Shown here: piece by piece, positions 48,983 through 57,315 of the stretch
Layout: each line of letters begins with the position of its first letter
Position numbering within the stretch: the stretch's first letter is position 1
Assembly (NCBI GenBank): GCA_937864005.1
Contig: CALMIL010000088.1
Span: 1-64,000, forward strand
Source: an uncultured Burkholderiales bacterium
GTDB lineage: Bacteria; Pseudomonadota; Gammaproteobacteria; Burkholderiales; Burkholderiaceae_C
Length of the DNA stretch: 64,000 nucleotides
Direction: 5' to 3'
Program-made: the position numbers and the translations under genes
Notes under the pieces: generated by a model
Database searches by the model: none
What the model saw: the letters and a program-made list of their open reading frames with translations, nothing else
What the model was told of the DNA's origin: nothing

Positions 48983-51900
48983 ATGGCTGCTGATTCCCTT
49001 CCCGTCGCTGCGTCCCGGCCCCTCTGGCGGGCTCGCGCATGGCGTCTGGCACGCGCCATGGCGTGGCTTGTCGCGGTGGCGTCGTGCCTCGCGCTCCTGG
49101 GCTGGCTCGCGTTGCAGTGGGCGATTCTGCCGCACGTCGACCGCTGGCGCCCGCAGATCGAGGCGAAGACCAGCCAGGCGCTGGGGACGCCGGTGCGGAT
49201 TGCCGGCATCGAGGTGGAATCGGGCGCCTTCGGCGCGCTGCTGACGCTGCGCGATGTCGCGCTGCTCGATGCGCAGCATCGGCCGGCGCTGCAGTTGCCG
49301 CATGTCGAGGCGTCGATCTCGCTGCGTTCGATGCTGGCGTCGATCGTCCATCGCGAACTGCGGCTCGCCAAGCTGCAGATCGACGGCGCCGCGCTCGATG
49401 TGCGGCGCGATGCCGCCGGACGCCTGCTCGTCGCCGGCATCGTCTTAGACGACGCCCGATCCGATGGCGCCGCCGATGCGATCGACGCCTTCTTGCGGAT
49501 CAGCGAGTTCGCGCTGCGCGGCGGCTCGCTGCGCTGGACCGACGAGATGCACGGCGCGCCGCCGCTCGAACTGGGCGCAGTCGACATCGTCTTGCGCAAT
49601 GCGCTGCGCAGCCACAAGCTGCAACTCGATGCGACCCCGCCGCCCGAGCTGGGCGATCGCTTCGAGCTGCGCGGCAGCTTCACCCAGGCGCTGCTGGCGC
49701 GGCCCGGCGACTGGCGGCACTGGTCGGGCCGACTCGACGCCGATGCACCGCGCATCGATCTCGGCCGCGTCGCGCGCGGCATCGAGCTGCCTTTCGAACT
49801 GGAACGCGGCGCCGGCAGCGCGCACGCCTCGTTCGAACTGAAGGACGGCGTACTGCACAGCGTCACCGCCGACCTCGCGCTGCACGATGCCGCGGCGCGC
49901 CTGGCGAAGGATCTGGAGCCGATCGAGGTCAAGGCCTTGCAGGGGCGCATCGGCGCGACGCGCGAGGCGGGCGCGACGAGCGTCTCGCTGCGCGGCGTGA
50001 CGATCGTCGACGGCAACGGCGTGCCCTGGTCGCCGGGCACGCTCGACGCCCGCTGGACGCACGGCGCCGACGGCATCCCGACCGGCGGCAAGCTCGACGC
50101 CGAGCGCATCGATCTCGGCGTCCTCGCGCGCACCGCGCAGCGCCTGCCGCTCGGCGCCGCGCTGCGCCGGCTACTCGCGCAGCTCGAGCCGCAGGGCATC
50201 GCCAGCGGCGTCGCCATTTCGTGGCAGGGCGCGATCGATGCGCCCGCGCAGTATCGCGCCGCGGCAAGACTCGACGGGCTGTCGATCGCCGCCGCCGACG
50301 CGCGCGACGGCGTCGGCCGCCCGGGGCTGCGCAACGCCGCGCTGCAGTTCGCGGCGACCGACAAGGGCGGGCAGGCGACGATCGCGATCAAGGACGGCGC
50401 GATCGAACTGCCGGGGGTCTTCGAGGAAGCCGTCGTCCCGCTGATCGAACTCTCGGCGCAGCTCGACTGGCGCATCGAGCCGCGCGCCGATGCGCCGCCG
50501 CTCATCGAGCTGAAGGTCAGCCATGGCCGGATCGCCAACGCCGACGCCCGCGGCGAGGTGACTGCGAGCTGGTCGTCGGGATCGACGCGCGAGGCGCAGG
50601 CGCATCTGCCCGGCATCCTCGACCTCGACGCGACGCTCGAATCGGGCGACGCGACGCGCCTCGCGCGCTACCTGCCGCTGGCGATGCCCGAAGGCGCGCG
50701 CCGCTATATCGGGCAGGCGGTGCGCGGCGGCCGCCTCGAAAATGTCGCGATCCGCGTCAAGGGGCCGCTCGAGGCGTTTCCGTTCCGCGCCCATCGCAGC
50801 GGTGAATTCCGGGTCGCCGCCAAGGTCCGCGACCTGTCGCTCGACTACATGCCCGCGAGCGGCGCAACGACGCGGGACGGCGCGCCGCCCGCATCGGCCT
50901 GGCCGCCGCTGACGCAGGCCGGAGGCGAAATCGTCCTCGACCGCGGCGCGCTCGAATTCTCGGCGTCCGAGGCGCAGCTTGCGGGCGTCGCGATCAGCCA
51001 CCTGAAGGGCGGCATCGCCGATCTCTTCGAGCGCCGCGTGCTCGCCGTGCAGGGACAGGCGCACGGCGCGGTCGCCGACATGCTGCATTTTGTCGCGACG
51101 ACGCCGATCGACGGCTGGACGGGCGGTGCGCTGCGCGAGGCGACGGCCAGCGGGCAAGGCGACCTTTCACTCGCATTCGAACTGCCGTTGAATGCGGCGG
51201 GCCACGCCAGCGCGAGCGGCAGTCTGCAACTCGCCGGAAGCGACGTGCGCCTGCGCCACGACCTGCCGCTGCTGGGTGCGGCGCGCGGCCGGATCGGCTT
51301 CAAGGACCAGGGCTTCACGCTCGACAAGCTCACGGCGCAGCTGTTCGGCGGCGAGGTCGTGATCGACGGCGGCACGCAGGCCGACGGCGCGCTGCGCGTC
51401 ACCGCGCAGGGCGCGGCGAGCGTCGAGGCGCTGCGCGGCGTCGCCGATCTGCCCTGGCTCGCGCCGCTGGCGCGGTCGCTGCGCGGTCAGGCGCGCTACA
51501 AGGCGTCGTTCGCGCGGGTCAAGGGGCGGCCCGAGTTCGAGCTGACGAGCGATCTGGTCGGCGTCGCGTCGAGCCTGCCGGCGCCGCTGGCGAAGGCGGC
51601 CGAGGCGCCGCTCGCGCTGCACGTCCAGCTCGCACCTGCGCCCGCCGCGCAGCGCGATACGCTGCGCGCCGAGCTTGGCAAGGTGATGCAGGCGCAGTTC
51701 GAGCGCGACCTCTCGGCGGCCGAACCGCGCGTGCTGCGCGGCGGCATCGGCATCTTCGAGCCCGCGCCAACGCCGGATCGCGGCGTCGCGGCGCAGGTGA
51801 GTCTGAAGTCGCTCGATATCGACGCCTGGCGGGCGACGTTCGGTGCGGCGCCCGACGCCGCGCGCGGCGCGGGCACGAGCAACGCCGGCAGCGGCTACGC

Positions 51901-53038
51901 GCCGACGCGGATCGGCCTGAACGTCGAAACGCTCGTCGTCGACGGCCGCCGCCTGTCGCACCTGACCGCGGGCATCTCGTCGTTCGAAGGCCGCTGGCGG
52001 GCGACGCTGCAGGCCGACCAGCTCGAGGGCTACCTCGAATATGGCGAAGCGCCCGCCGATACGGCCCTGGGCAGCCCGAGCGGCCACGTGCAGGCGCGCC
52101 TGACGCGGCTCGATCTGCCGCGCAGCGAGGTCGACGACGTCACGCGTCTGCTCGATCGCCCGCCGGTGAGCCTGCCGTCGCTCGATATCGTGATCGACGA
52201 CTTCACGCTCGGCGCGCGCCGCCTCGGGCGACTCGAAGTGCTGGCCGTAAACCGCCCGCCGCCGGCCAGCGAATGGGAGCTGACGCGGCTGCGCCTGGGC
52301 ATGCCCGACGCCAGCCTCGACGCGACCGGCCGCTGGACGAAGCTGGCGGCCGGCGCAGGCAGCGACACGCGCCGCCGCGCCGCGTTCGACTTCAAGCTTG
52401 CCCTCGCCGACAGCGGCGCCTTTCTCGACCGGATCGGCACCCCCGGCGTGATCCGCGGCGGCAAGGGCAGCCTCGCGGGCCAAGTCTCCTGGCTCGGCAC
52501 GCCGTTCACGCTGGACTATCCGAGCATGACCGGAAAGGTCTCGCTCGATATCGCCGACGGGCAGTTCCTGCAGGCGCAGCCCGGCGTCGCGCGGCTGCTC
52601 GGCGTGCTCAGCCTGCAATCGCTCGCGCGCCGGCTGACGCTCGACTTCCGCGACGTCTTCGCCGACGGCTTCGCGTTCGACAGCATCGCAGGCGACGTGC
52701 GCATCGACACCGGCATCGCCAGCACCGACAAGCTCGCGATGACCGGCCCGCAGGCGACGGTGCTGATGGCGGGCAGCGCCGATCTGGCGCGCGAGACGCA
52801 GGACCTGCACATCGTCGTCGTCCCCGAGATCAACGCCGAGGCGGCGTCGCTCGCGGTCGCCGCGATCAACCCGGCGATCGGCCTGGGCACGTTCCTCGCC
52901 CAGATCCTGCTGCGTCAGCCGCTGGCCGAAGCCGGCACGCGCGAATTCCGGGTCACCGGAACGTGGACCGAGCCGGTCGTCGAACCGGTGCCGCGCAGCG
53001 CGCCGCCCGCCGCGGGTGCATCATCACCCGATCGATGA
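48983..53038 (+). CDS. yhdP: YhdP-family AsmA-like envelope protein
   Basis: 1351 residues from the ATG at 48983. One N-terminal membrane helix (WLVAVASCLALLGWLALQWA, about 28-47) anchors it in the inner membrane with the rest in the periplasm. The DUF3971/AsmA-like body shows RWRPQIEAKTSQALGTPVRI at the start and IALTFLDIADG-type repeats; the end has LSLQSLARRLTLDFRDVF and VVPEINAEAASLAVAAINPA, both YhdP hallmarks. YhdP proteins form long beta grooves implicated in phospholipid transport to the outer membrane. The next gene is 28 bp downstream. The glnE-yhdP-nitrilase order is common in betaproteobacteria. Confidence 0.92.
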   Translation: MAADSLPVAASRPLWRARAWRLARAMAWLVAVASCLALLGWLALQWAILPHVDRWRPQIEAKTSQALGTPVRIAGIEVESGAFGALLTLRDVALLDAQHRPALQLPHVEASISLRSMLASIVHRELRLAKLQIDGAALDVRRDAAGRLLVAGIVLDDARSDGAADAIDAFLRISEFALRGGSLRWTDEMHGAPPLELGAVDIVLRNALRSHKLQLDATPPPELGDRFELRGSFTQALLARPGDWRHWSGRLDADAPRIDLGRVARGIELPFELERGAGSAHASFELKDGVLHSVTADLALHDAAARLAKDLEPIEVKALQGRIGATREAGATSVSLRGVTIVDGNGVPWSPGTLDARWTHGADGIPTGGKLDAERIDLGVLARTAQRLPLGAALRRLLAQLEPQGIASGVAISWQGAIDAPAQYRAAARLDGLSIAAADARDGVGRPGLRNAALQFAATDKGGQATIAIKDGAIELPGVFEEAVVPLIELSAQLDWRIEPRADAPPLIELKVSHGRIANADARGEVTASWSSGSTREAQAHLPGILDLDATLESGDATRLARYLPLAMPEGARRYIGQAVRGGRLENVAIRVKGPLEAFPFRAHRSGEFRVAAKVRDLSLDYMPASGATTRDGAPPASAWPPLTQAGGEIVLDRGALEFSASEAQLAGVAISHLKGGIADLFERRVLAVQGQAHGAVADMLHFVATTPIDGWTGGALREATASGQGDLSLAFELPLNAAGHASASGSLQLAGSDVRLRHDLPLLGAARGRIGFKDQGFTLDKLTAQLFGGEVVIDGGTQADGALRVTAQGAASVEALRGVADLPWLAPLARSLRGQARYKASFARVKGRPEFELTSDLVGVASSLPAPLAKAAEAPLALHVQLAPAPAAQRDTLRAELGKVMQAQFERDLSAAEPRVLRGGIGIFEPAPTPDRGVAAQVSLKSLDIDAWRATFGAAPDAARGAGTSNAGSGYAPTRIGLNVETLVVDGRRLSHLTAGISSFEGRWRATLQADQLEGYLEYGEAPADTALGSPSGHVQARLTRLDLPRSEVDDVTRLLDRPPVSLPSLDIVIDDFTLGARRLGRLEVLAVNRPPPASEWELTRLRLGMPDASLDATGRWTKLAAGAGSDTRRRAAFDFKLALADSGAFLDRIGTPGVIRGGKGSLAGQVSWLGTPFTLDYPSMTGKVSLDIADGQFLQAQPGVARLLGVLSLQSLARRLTLDFRDVFADGFAFDSIAGDVRIDTGIASTDKLAMTGPQATVLMAGSADLARETQDLHIVVVPEINAEAASLAVAAINPAIGLGTFLAQILLRQPLAEAGTREFRVTGTWTEPVVEPVPRSAPPAAGASSPDR

Positions 53039-53066
53039 TCTCGCGCCGCGCATGGAGGAACCGGAT

Positions 53067-53918
53067 ATGAGGATTGCCGCCGTCCAGATGGTCTCGACGC
53101 CCGATGTCGGGCGCAACCTCGCCGCCGCACGCCGCCTCGTCGCTCGGGCGGCGGCCGACGGCGCGGCGCTCGTCGCGCTGCCCGAATATTTCTGCCTGCT
53201 CGGCCACCACGAGCGCGACAAGATCGCGCTCGCCGAGGCGCCGGGCGACGGCACTATCCAGCACGCGCTTTCCGCGATGGCACGCGAGAGCGGCGTCTGG
53301 CTGGTCGGCGGCACGCTGCCGATGCGCATCGAAGGCGTTTCCGATCGCGCCCTCAACGCCTGCTGCGTTTACGCGCCCGACGGCGCGCTCGCAGCGCGCT
53401 ACGACAAGATGCACCTGTTCTCGTTCAAGACCGCAGGCGAGGATCACGACGAATCGCGCGTGCTGCGCGCCGGCGACAGGCCCGTCGCGTTCGATGCCGC
53501 CGTCGCGCCCGGCGCCACGCTGCGCGTCGGTCTGAGCATCTGCTACGACCTGCGCTTTCCCGAGTTGTACCGGGCGCTCGGCGCGCCGGCGCCGTGCGAC
53601 CTGCTGTGCGTGCCGGCCGCGTTCACCTACCCGACCGGCGAGGCGCACTGGGAACTGCTGCTGCGCGCGCGGGCGGTCGAGAACCAGTGCTACGTGATCG
53701 CCGCCGCGCAGGGCGGGCGCCACGAGAACGGCCGGCGCACCTGGGGCCACAGCATGATCGTCGATCCGTGGGGCGAGGTGCTCGCCTGCCTCGCCGAGGG
53801 CGAAGGCGTGGTCGGCGCCGAACTCGACCTCGAGCGCATCGCCGGCGTGCGCCGCCGGCTGCCGGCGCTTGCCCACCGGCGCGCCGATCTGGCCGGCGCG
53901 CCGGACGCCGCGCGCTGA
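53067..53918 (+). CDS. Carbon-nitrogen hydrolase (nitrilase superfamily, Nit1-like)
   Basis: 283 residues from the ATG at 53067, preceded by GGAGGA 8 bases upstream. The catalytic Glu is in LVALPEYFCLLG (about residue 40), the Lys in RYDKMHLFSFKT (about 114) and the Cys in GLSICYDLRFPELYR (about 156). This is the nitrilase triad, with the pattern of Nit1-type deaminated glutathione amidases. The role would be repair of side products of transaminases in the cytosol. tldD, which often follows, is absent. It converges on the lipoprotein gene. Confidence 0.9.
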   Translation: MRIAAVQMVSTPDVGRNLAAARRLVARAAADGAALVALPEYFCLLGHHERDKIALAEAPGDGTIQHALSAMARESGVWLVGGTLPMRIEGVSDRALNACCVYAPDGALAARYDKMHLFSFKTAGEDHDESRVLRAGDRPVAFDAAVAPGATLRVGLSICYDLRFPELYRALGAPAPCDLLCVPAAFTYPTGEAHWELLLRARAVENQCYVIAAAQGGRHENGRRTWGHSMIVDPWGEVLACLAEGEGVVGAELDLERIAGVRRRLPALAHRRADLAGAPDAAR

Positions 53919-53925
53919 CGCGACT

Positions 53926-54591
53926 TCAGTTCACCGCGAAGCAGTAGAGCAGCCCGGCGCCGCCGGTGCTCTTGAGCGCATCCATGCTGCAGCCGCGCGA
54001 CTGGTGCGACGAATTCCACGACCTGGCAGGCACGCTGTCGTCGAGCCCCTTGCGGTCGCTGTGACCGGCCATCGCCGCGCCCGCGCCGTCCTTCGTCCAG
54101 TTGCCGCAGTTGGTATCGACCCCCACGCCGGCGATCGCGGTGCCGTTCGGCTGCGAGCCGGTCAGGATATCGTGCATGTTGGGCGTATCGCCAATGCCGC
54201 CCACGACTTGCCCCTTCTCGGTCAGCGCGGTCTGCTTGTTCAGATTGTTGTCGCCGTGGAGCTGGGCGAGGTTCGTCGCGATCACATCGCCGCGCGCGTT
54301 CTGCCACGGGCCGCTGCCGATGCGGTCGCGGGCGTTGACCTTGGGCACGCCGTTCTCGGTCGTGCTGAGGTAGGCGCGCCAGGTGCGCTTGCCGGCGCCG
54401 ACCGCCGTCGCGAGCGCCTGGCAGTGCGCGTCGGCGCCGGCGAGGCCGCCGAAGTCGGCACCCTTGCCGGGGTTCACGCTGGTGACGAAGAAAGTCATCT
54501 TCTCCTGCGGCGTGGAAGGCGGCGTCGCGCACGCAGCGAGCAGCGCGAGTGATGCGAGGGCGGTGATGCGGTTCGGTGTGCCAAGCTTCAA
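53926..54591 (-). CDS. Lipoprotein resembling the DUF1554/endostatin-like lectin family
   Basis: 221 residues from a TTG at 54591, with AGGAG 6 bases upstream. The signal peptide ends in a lipobox (SLALLAAC, Cys about 21), so it should be a lipid-anchored envelope protein. The body has FFVTSVNPGKGADFGGL, DAHCQALATAVGAGKRTWRA, YLSTTENG, DRIGSGPWQNARG and, at the end, RSWNSSHQSRGCSMD and LLYCFAVN. These features resemble DUF1554/endostatin-type lipoproteins known from Leptospira and some proteobacteria. The function is unknown. It converges on the nitrilase gene, 7 bp apart. Confidence 0.6.
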   Translation of the reverse strand: MKLGTPNRITALASLALLAACATPPSTPQEKMTFFVTSVNPGKGADFGGLAGADAHCQALATAVGAGKRTWRAYLSTTENGVPKVNARDRIGSGPWQNARGDVIATNLAQLHGDNNLNKQTALTEKGQVVGGIGDTPNMHDILTGSQPNGTAIAGVGVDTNCGNWTKDGAGAAMAGHSDRKGLDDSVPARSWNSSHQSRGCSMDALKSTGGAGLLYCFAVN

Positions 54592-54874
54592 GGTCGACTC
54601 CTGCGGCAGATGGTTGGGTGGCGCAGACTAACCGATGCGCGGCCGTGCTGCAATGCGAGGCGAGCGAGCGAGGTGAGCAGATGCGAGGCGGGTACGCGCC
54701 GCAATCGCGTACCGCAATCGCGCCGCAATCTCTACATTCGGTTCGGTCCGGTATCAGCCCGCCCGGCAATGGCCGAGCATTCCGAGGTGCGCCGCACGCT
54801 GCTATCAAGGCGTGCTCAGGCGAACCCATGAGCGATCGGGGTGCGAAGGCGTCTCGAACTGACCTCTGGCCCCG

Positions 54875-55129
54875 TCAGGCCGGCTCGTCGCCCTTGCGCG
54901 GCGGATTGCCCTTGCCCGCACGCTTCAGGACCGCCTTGGCCCGCCCCGGGGTCGCGCGTTTGGCGCGGGCCGCGAAATAGCGTTCCGCCTCGGCGATCGC
55001 GCCCACGCGCGCCGCGAGCGCCGTGGCAATGAACTGATTCATGCTCACGCCTGAGGCGCTGGCCTGTTTCGCTGCTGCATCCTTGAGCTCGGCGGGCAGC
55101 CGCAACGGGAAACTGGCGATGGTGTTCAT
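54875..55129 (-). CDS. Ribbon-helix-helix antitoxin (HicB/toxin-antitoxin family)
   Basis: 84 residues from the ATG at 55129, overlapping the PIN gene stop as ATGA. The N-terminal half is an RHH pattern: ASFPLRLPAELKDAAAKQAS then SMNQFIATALAARVGAI. The C-terminus is basic (AERYFAARAKRATPGRAK...KG) and may bind the toxin or nucleic acid. It should be the antitoxin and autoregulator of the pair. In most such pairs the antitoxin gene comes first; here the toxin is first. Confidence 0.82.
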   Translation of the reverse strand: MNTIASFPLRLPAELKDAAAKQASASGVSMNQFIATALAARVGAIAEAERYFAARAKRATPGRAKAVLKRAGKGNPPRKGDEPA

Positions 55130-55551
55130 GCACGTATCCTCTGTAGACAAGGCGCGGGACGCTCGGCAACGATGCCAAAGGCTTCGCATGCCGTGCGCAT
55201 GTGACGGATGTTGAACGTCGCGATCATGTCGGCCTGGCCGTTGATCGCGGTTTCGATCACCAACTCGTCATCCTTGTCCGCCCCGCTGGGCCGCCAGCGA
55301 AAATCGAATGCCACCGGCACACAAACACCCGCCAGTTCGTCCAGCACGTCGATCACGTCGCGCTGACTCAACCTCGCTGCGGCAAGATGCTGCGGCCTCG
55401 ACAGGACGGCTTCGTACTCGAGGAGCAGCGGCACGGCCAGCAGCAAGCTGAACTTGGCGTCCAGCGCGTCCAGAAGCAACTGGCGCGATGCGCCAGCGTC
55501 GCTCAGGAACGCTGCCAGCACCACGTCCGTGTCCAGCACCAGCCGGGTCAT
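55126..55551 (-). CDS. PIN-domain toxin (VapC-like, COG1569 type)
   Basis: 141 residues. The PIN fold starts MTRLVLDTDVVLAAFLSDAG with Asp7. LLEYEAVLSRPQHL (Glu about 47) and the acidic KDDELVIETAINGQADMIAT (about 93-112) supply the remaining metal ligands. PIN toxins are Mg-dependent RNases that cut tRNA or rRNA. It has no Shine-Dalgarno; its ATG lies directly next to a 22-bp palindrome with a -10-like TATGAT, which suggests a leaderless transcript. It overlaps the antitoxin gene by ATGA. Confidence 0.85.
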   Translation of the reverse strand: MTRLVLDTDVVLAAFLSDAGASRQLLLDALDAKFSLLLAVPLLLEYEAVLSRPQHLAAARLSQRDVIDVLDELAGVCVPVAFDFRWRPSGADKDDELVIETAINGQADMIATFNIRHMRTACEAFGIVAERPAPCLQRIRA

Positions 55552-55552
55552 A

Positions 55553-55574
55553 CTGACATCATATACGATGTTAG
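55553..55574. promoter_or_regulatory. 22-bp palindrome at the toxin-antitoxin promoter, candidate operator
   Basis: CTGACATC-ATATAC-GATGTTAG (plus strand) is an 8-bp inverted repeat with one mismatch around a 6-bp centre. It ends one base before the PIN toxin start codon at 55551. On the minus strand the centre contains TATGAT (55563 to 55558), a good -10. An autoregulating RHH antitoxin binding here would block RNA polymerase directly. Confidence 0.6.
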
Positions 55575-55761
55575 TGGCTCGGCGAGGGCAGGGTATCAGC
55601 GCACAGGGTGCCAGCGCCTGCAGGGCGAACGCGCGATGCCGTTCGAGTTGACCCGCCGAGATGCGGCCGCGCGGTCAGCGTTCCGAAGATTCCACCGCGG
55701 CCCATCTTGCCCGACCCCGTCGCACGGATCGGCGAAGTGTCCGGCATCGTCACGTCTCGGG

Positions 55762-57207
55762 TCAATGGGACATGACCACGCAGCCGCGCCGTCCGGCGCT
55801 CTTGGCGCGCATGGCCTCGTCCCCTGTCGCGGCGATGGCGGACTCGACCGCCGCGCCCGCGCGAACGACACCGACGGAGACGAGGACCGTGATCTGCTTG
55901 TCCGGCCCGCCATCGGCATGCGCGATGCCGAGCTGCGCGATCTTCTTGCGCATCCGCTCCGCCACCACCAACGCGACCGGAAAGTCGGTGCAGGGCAGGA
56001 CCACGACGAATTCCTCACCCCCCTTGCGATAGACGAGGTCGGTGTCGCGCGCCGACGCCTGCAGGGTTGCAGCGATGGTCCGAAGCGCGGCGTCCCCCGC
56101 CTTGTCGCCATACAGGTGGTTGTAGCGGCCGAAGTGGTCGACGTCGATGAAGAGCACCGCACACGTCGCCCATCGGCTGCCGGGATTGCCGACGACGAGC
56201 GGCTCGACCTCGGCCAATGCACGCCGGTTGGCCAGGCCGGTGAGCGCGTCGGTGCGCGCCTCGGCATGCAGGCGCCGGTTCGCTTCCTCGAGTTCGTACA
56301 ACGCCTCGCCGTGCGCGCGGTAGTTCTCGAGCTCCTGCGCGGCGCCGGCATCGTAGGCCACGACCTGTCGCCGTCCGCGCAGCTTGGCAACGAATACCGC
56401 GACGTCGACCTCCCCGACGACGGCATCGAGTCGCCTCTTCCTGCCCAGGGTCACACCGACCGACGCGGTGACCGCGCCGAACTCTGCACCGGCTTCTTCA
56501 GGATCGAGTTCCGGCCGCGCCAGTCGCCCGATCGCCTCCTGCAGCGAAGGCGTCAGCGACCCCGGAATCATCGCCATGAACTCGTCGCCGCCCACTCGCC
56601 AGGCCTCGGCACCGCCGGGCAGCGCGGCGGTCAGGCAGGCGGCAAATGCCTTCAATACCCGATCGCCCCGATCGTGGCCGAGGCGGTCGTTGACGCTCTT
56701 GAATTGATCGAGGTCGACTGCGCAAACGACACACTCCGGCAGCTCCCGCAGCGCGACCTCGAGACGCTGCATGCACTGCCTGCGGTTGCCCAGGCCGGTG
56801 ATCGGATCGGTGACGCCCAGTCGTGCAAGCTCCTCGATCTGCTGCCGATGCGGCGTGGCGTCGACCAGATGCAGCGCCAGACCCCGGACTCGAGGGTGCC
56901 GAGCGAGGTTCACCCCCTGGCACTCGATCCATACGCCCCGGCCATCCAAGTGCCGGAACTCGCCGGCGAAGAACATCGTCGCCGGCGGCTCGGTGGCGAA
57001 AAGCGCTGCCCGGTAGGCGGTAAACGCATCCCGCGCCGACGGCGATACGAGTTCGTCGAGCACGACGCCGACCGGATCGAGCCCGAAGAGGCGCACGGCA
57101 CCCGGATTCGCAAATGCCACCAGCCCATGTGCGCCGACGACGACGAATGCCGCGGGCGCGAGGCTCAGCAGCGCGTGTTCCAACGATCCCGACTCGCGTG
57201 ATTGCAT
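55762..57207 (-). CDS. PAS and double-GGDEF domain protein
   Basis: 481 residues from the ATG at 57207; a GTG at 57297 is possible but adds atypical residues. A PAS-like region covers about 10-125. The first GGDEF domain (about 130-290) has VGGDEFMAMI without a clear RxxD I-site. The second (about 325-480) has KGGEEFVVVLP with an I-site RDTD five residues before it. Between them is a helical linker. Both half-sites look intact, so it is probably a diguanylate cyclase; tandem GGDEF domains are unusual. It lies 108 bp after the glutamate dehydrogenase gene. Confidence 0.85.
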   Translation of the reverse strand: MQSRESGSLEHALLSLAPAAFVVVGAHGLVAFANPGAVRLFGLDPVGVVLDELVSPSARDAFTAYRAALFATEPPATMFFAGEFRHLDGRGVWIECQGVNLARHPRVRGLALHLVDATPHRQQIEELARLGVTDPITGLGNRRQCMQRLEVALRELPECVVCAVDLDQFKSVNDRLGHDRGDRVLKAFAACLTAALPGGAEAWRVGGDEFMAMIPGSLTPSLQEAIGRLARPELDPEEAGAEFGAVTASVGVTLGRKRRLDAVVGEVDVAVFVAKLRGRRQVVAYDAGAAQELENYRAHGEALYELEEANRRLHAEARTDALTGLANRRALAEVEPLVVGNPGSRWATCAVLFIDVDHFGRYNHLYGDKAGDAALRTIAATLQASARDTDLVYRKGGEEFVVVLPCTDFPVALVVAERMRKKIAQLGIAHADGGPDKQITVLVSVGVVRAGAAVESAIAATGDEAMRAKSAGRRGCVVMSH

Positions 57208-57315
57208 GCCGATCGAATTCTTCCATTCGATCGCACCCGCCGACAGGCCGAAGTGGGCCGGGTTGCGGCCGCATTTGCGGCGCAAGCTCCTGCCCACGAC
57301 GCGCGCTGATGCCGC

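Noticed and set aside
54592-54874. Possible small gene or RNA in the gap with repeated CGCAATCGCG words
   Set aside because: No start with a ribosome site and conserved product, and no stable fold was apparent; short direct repeats only.
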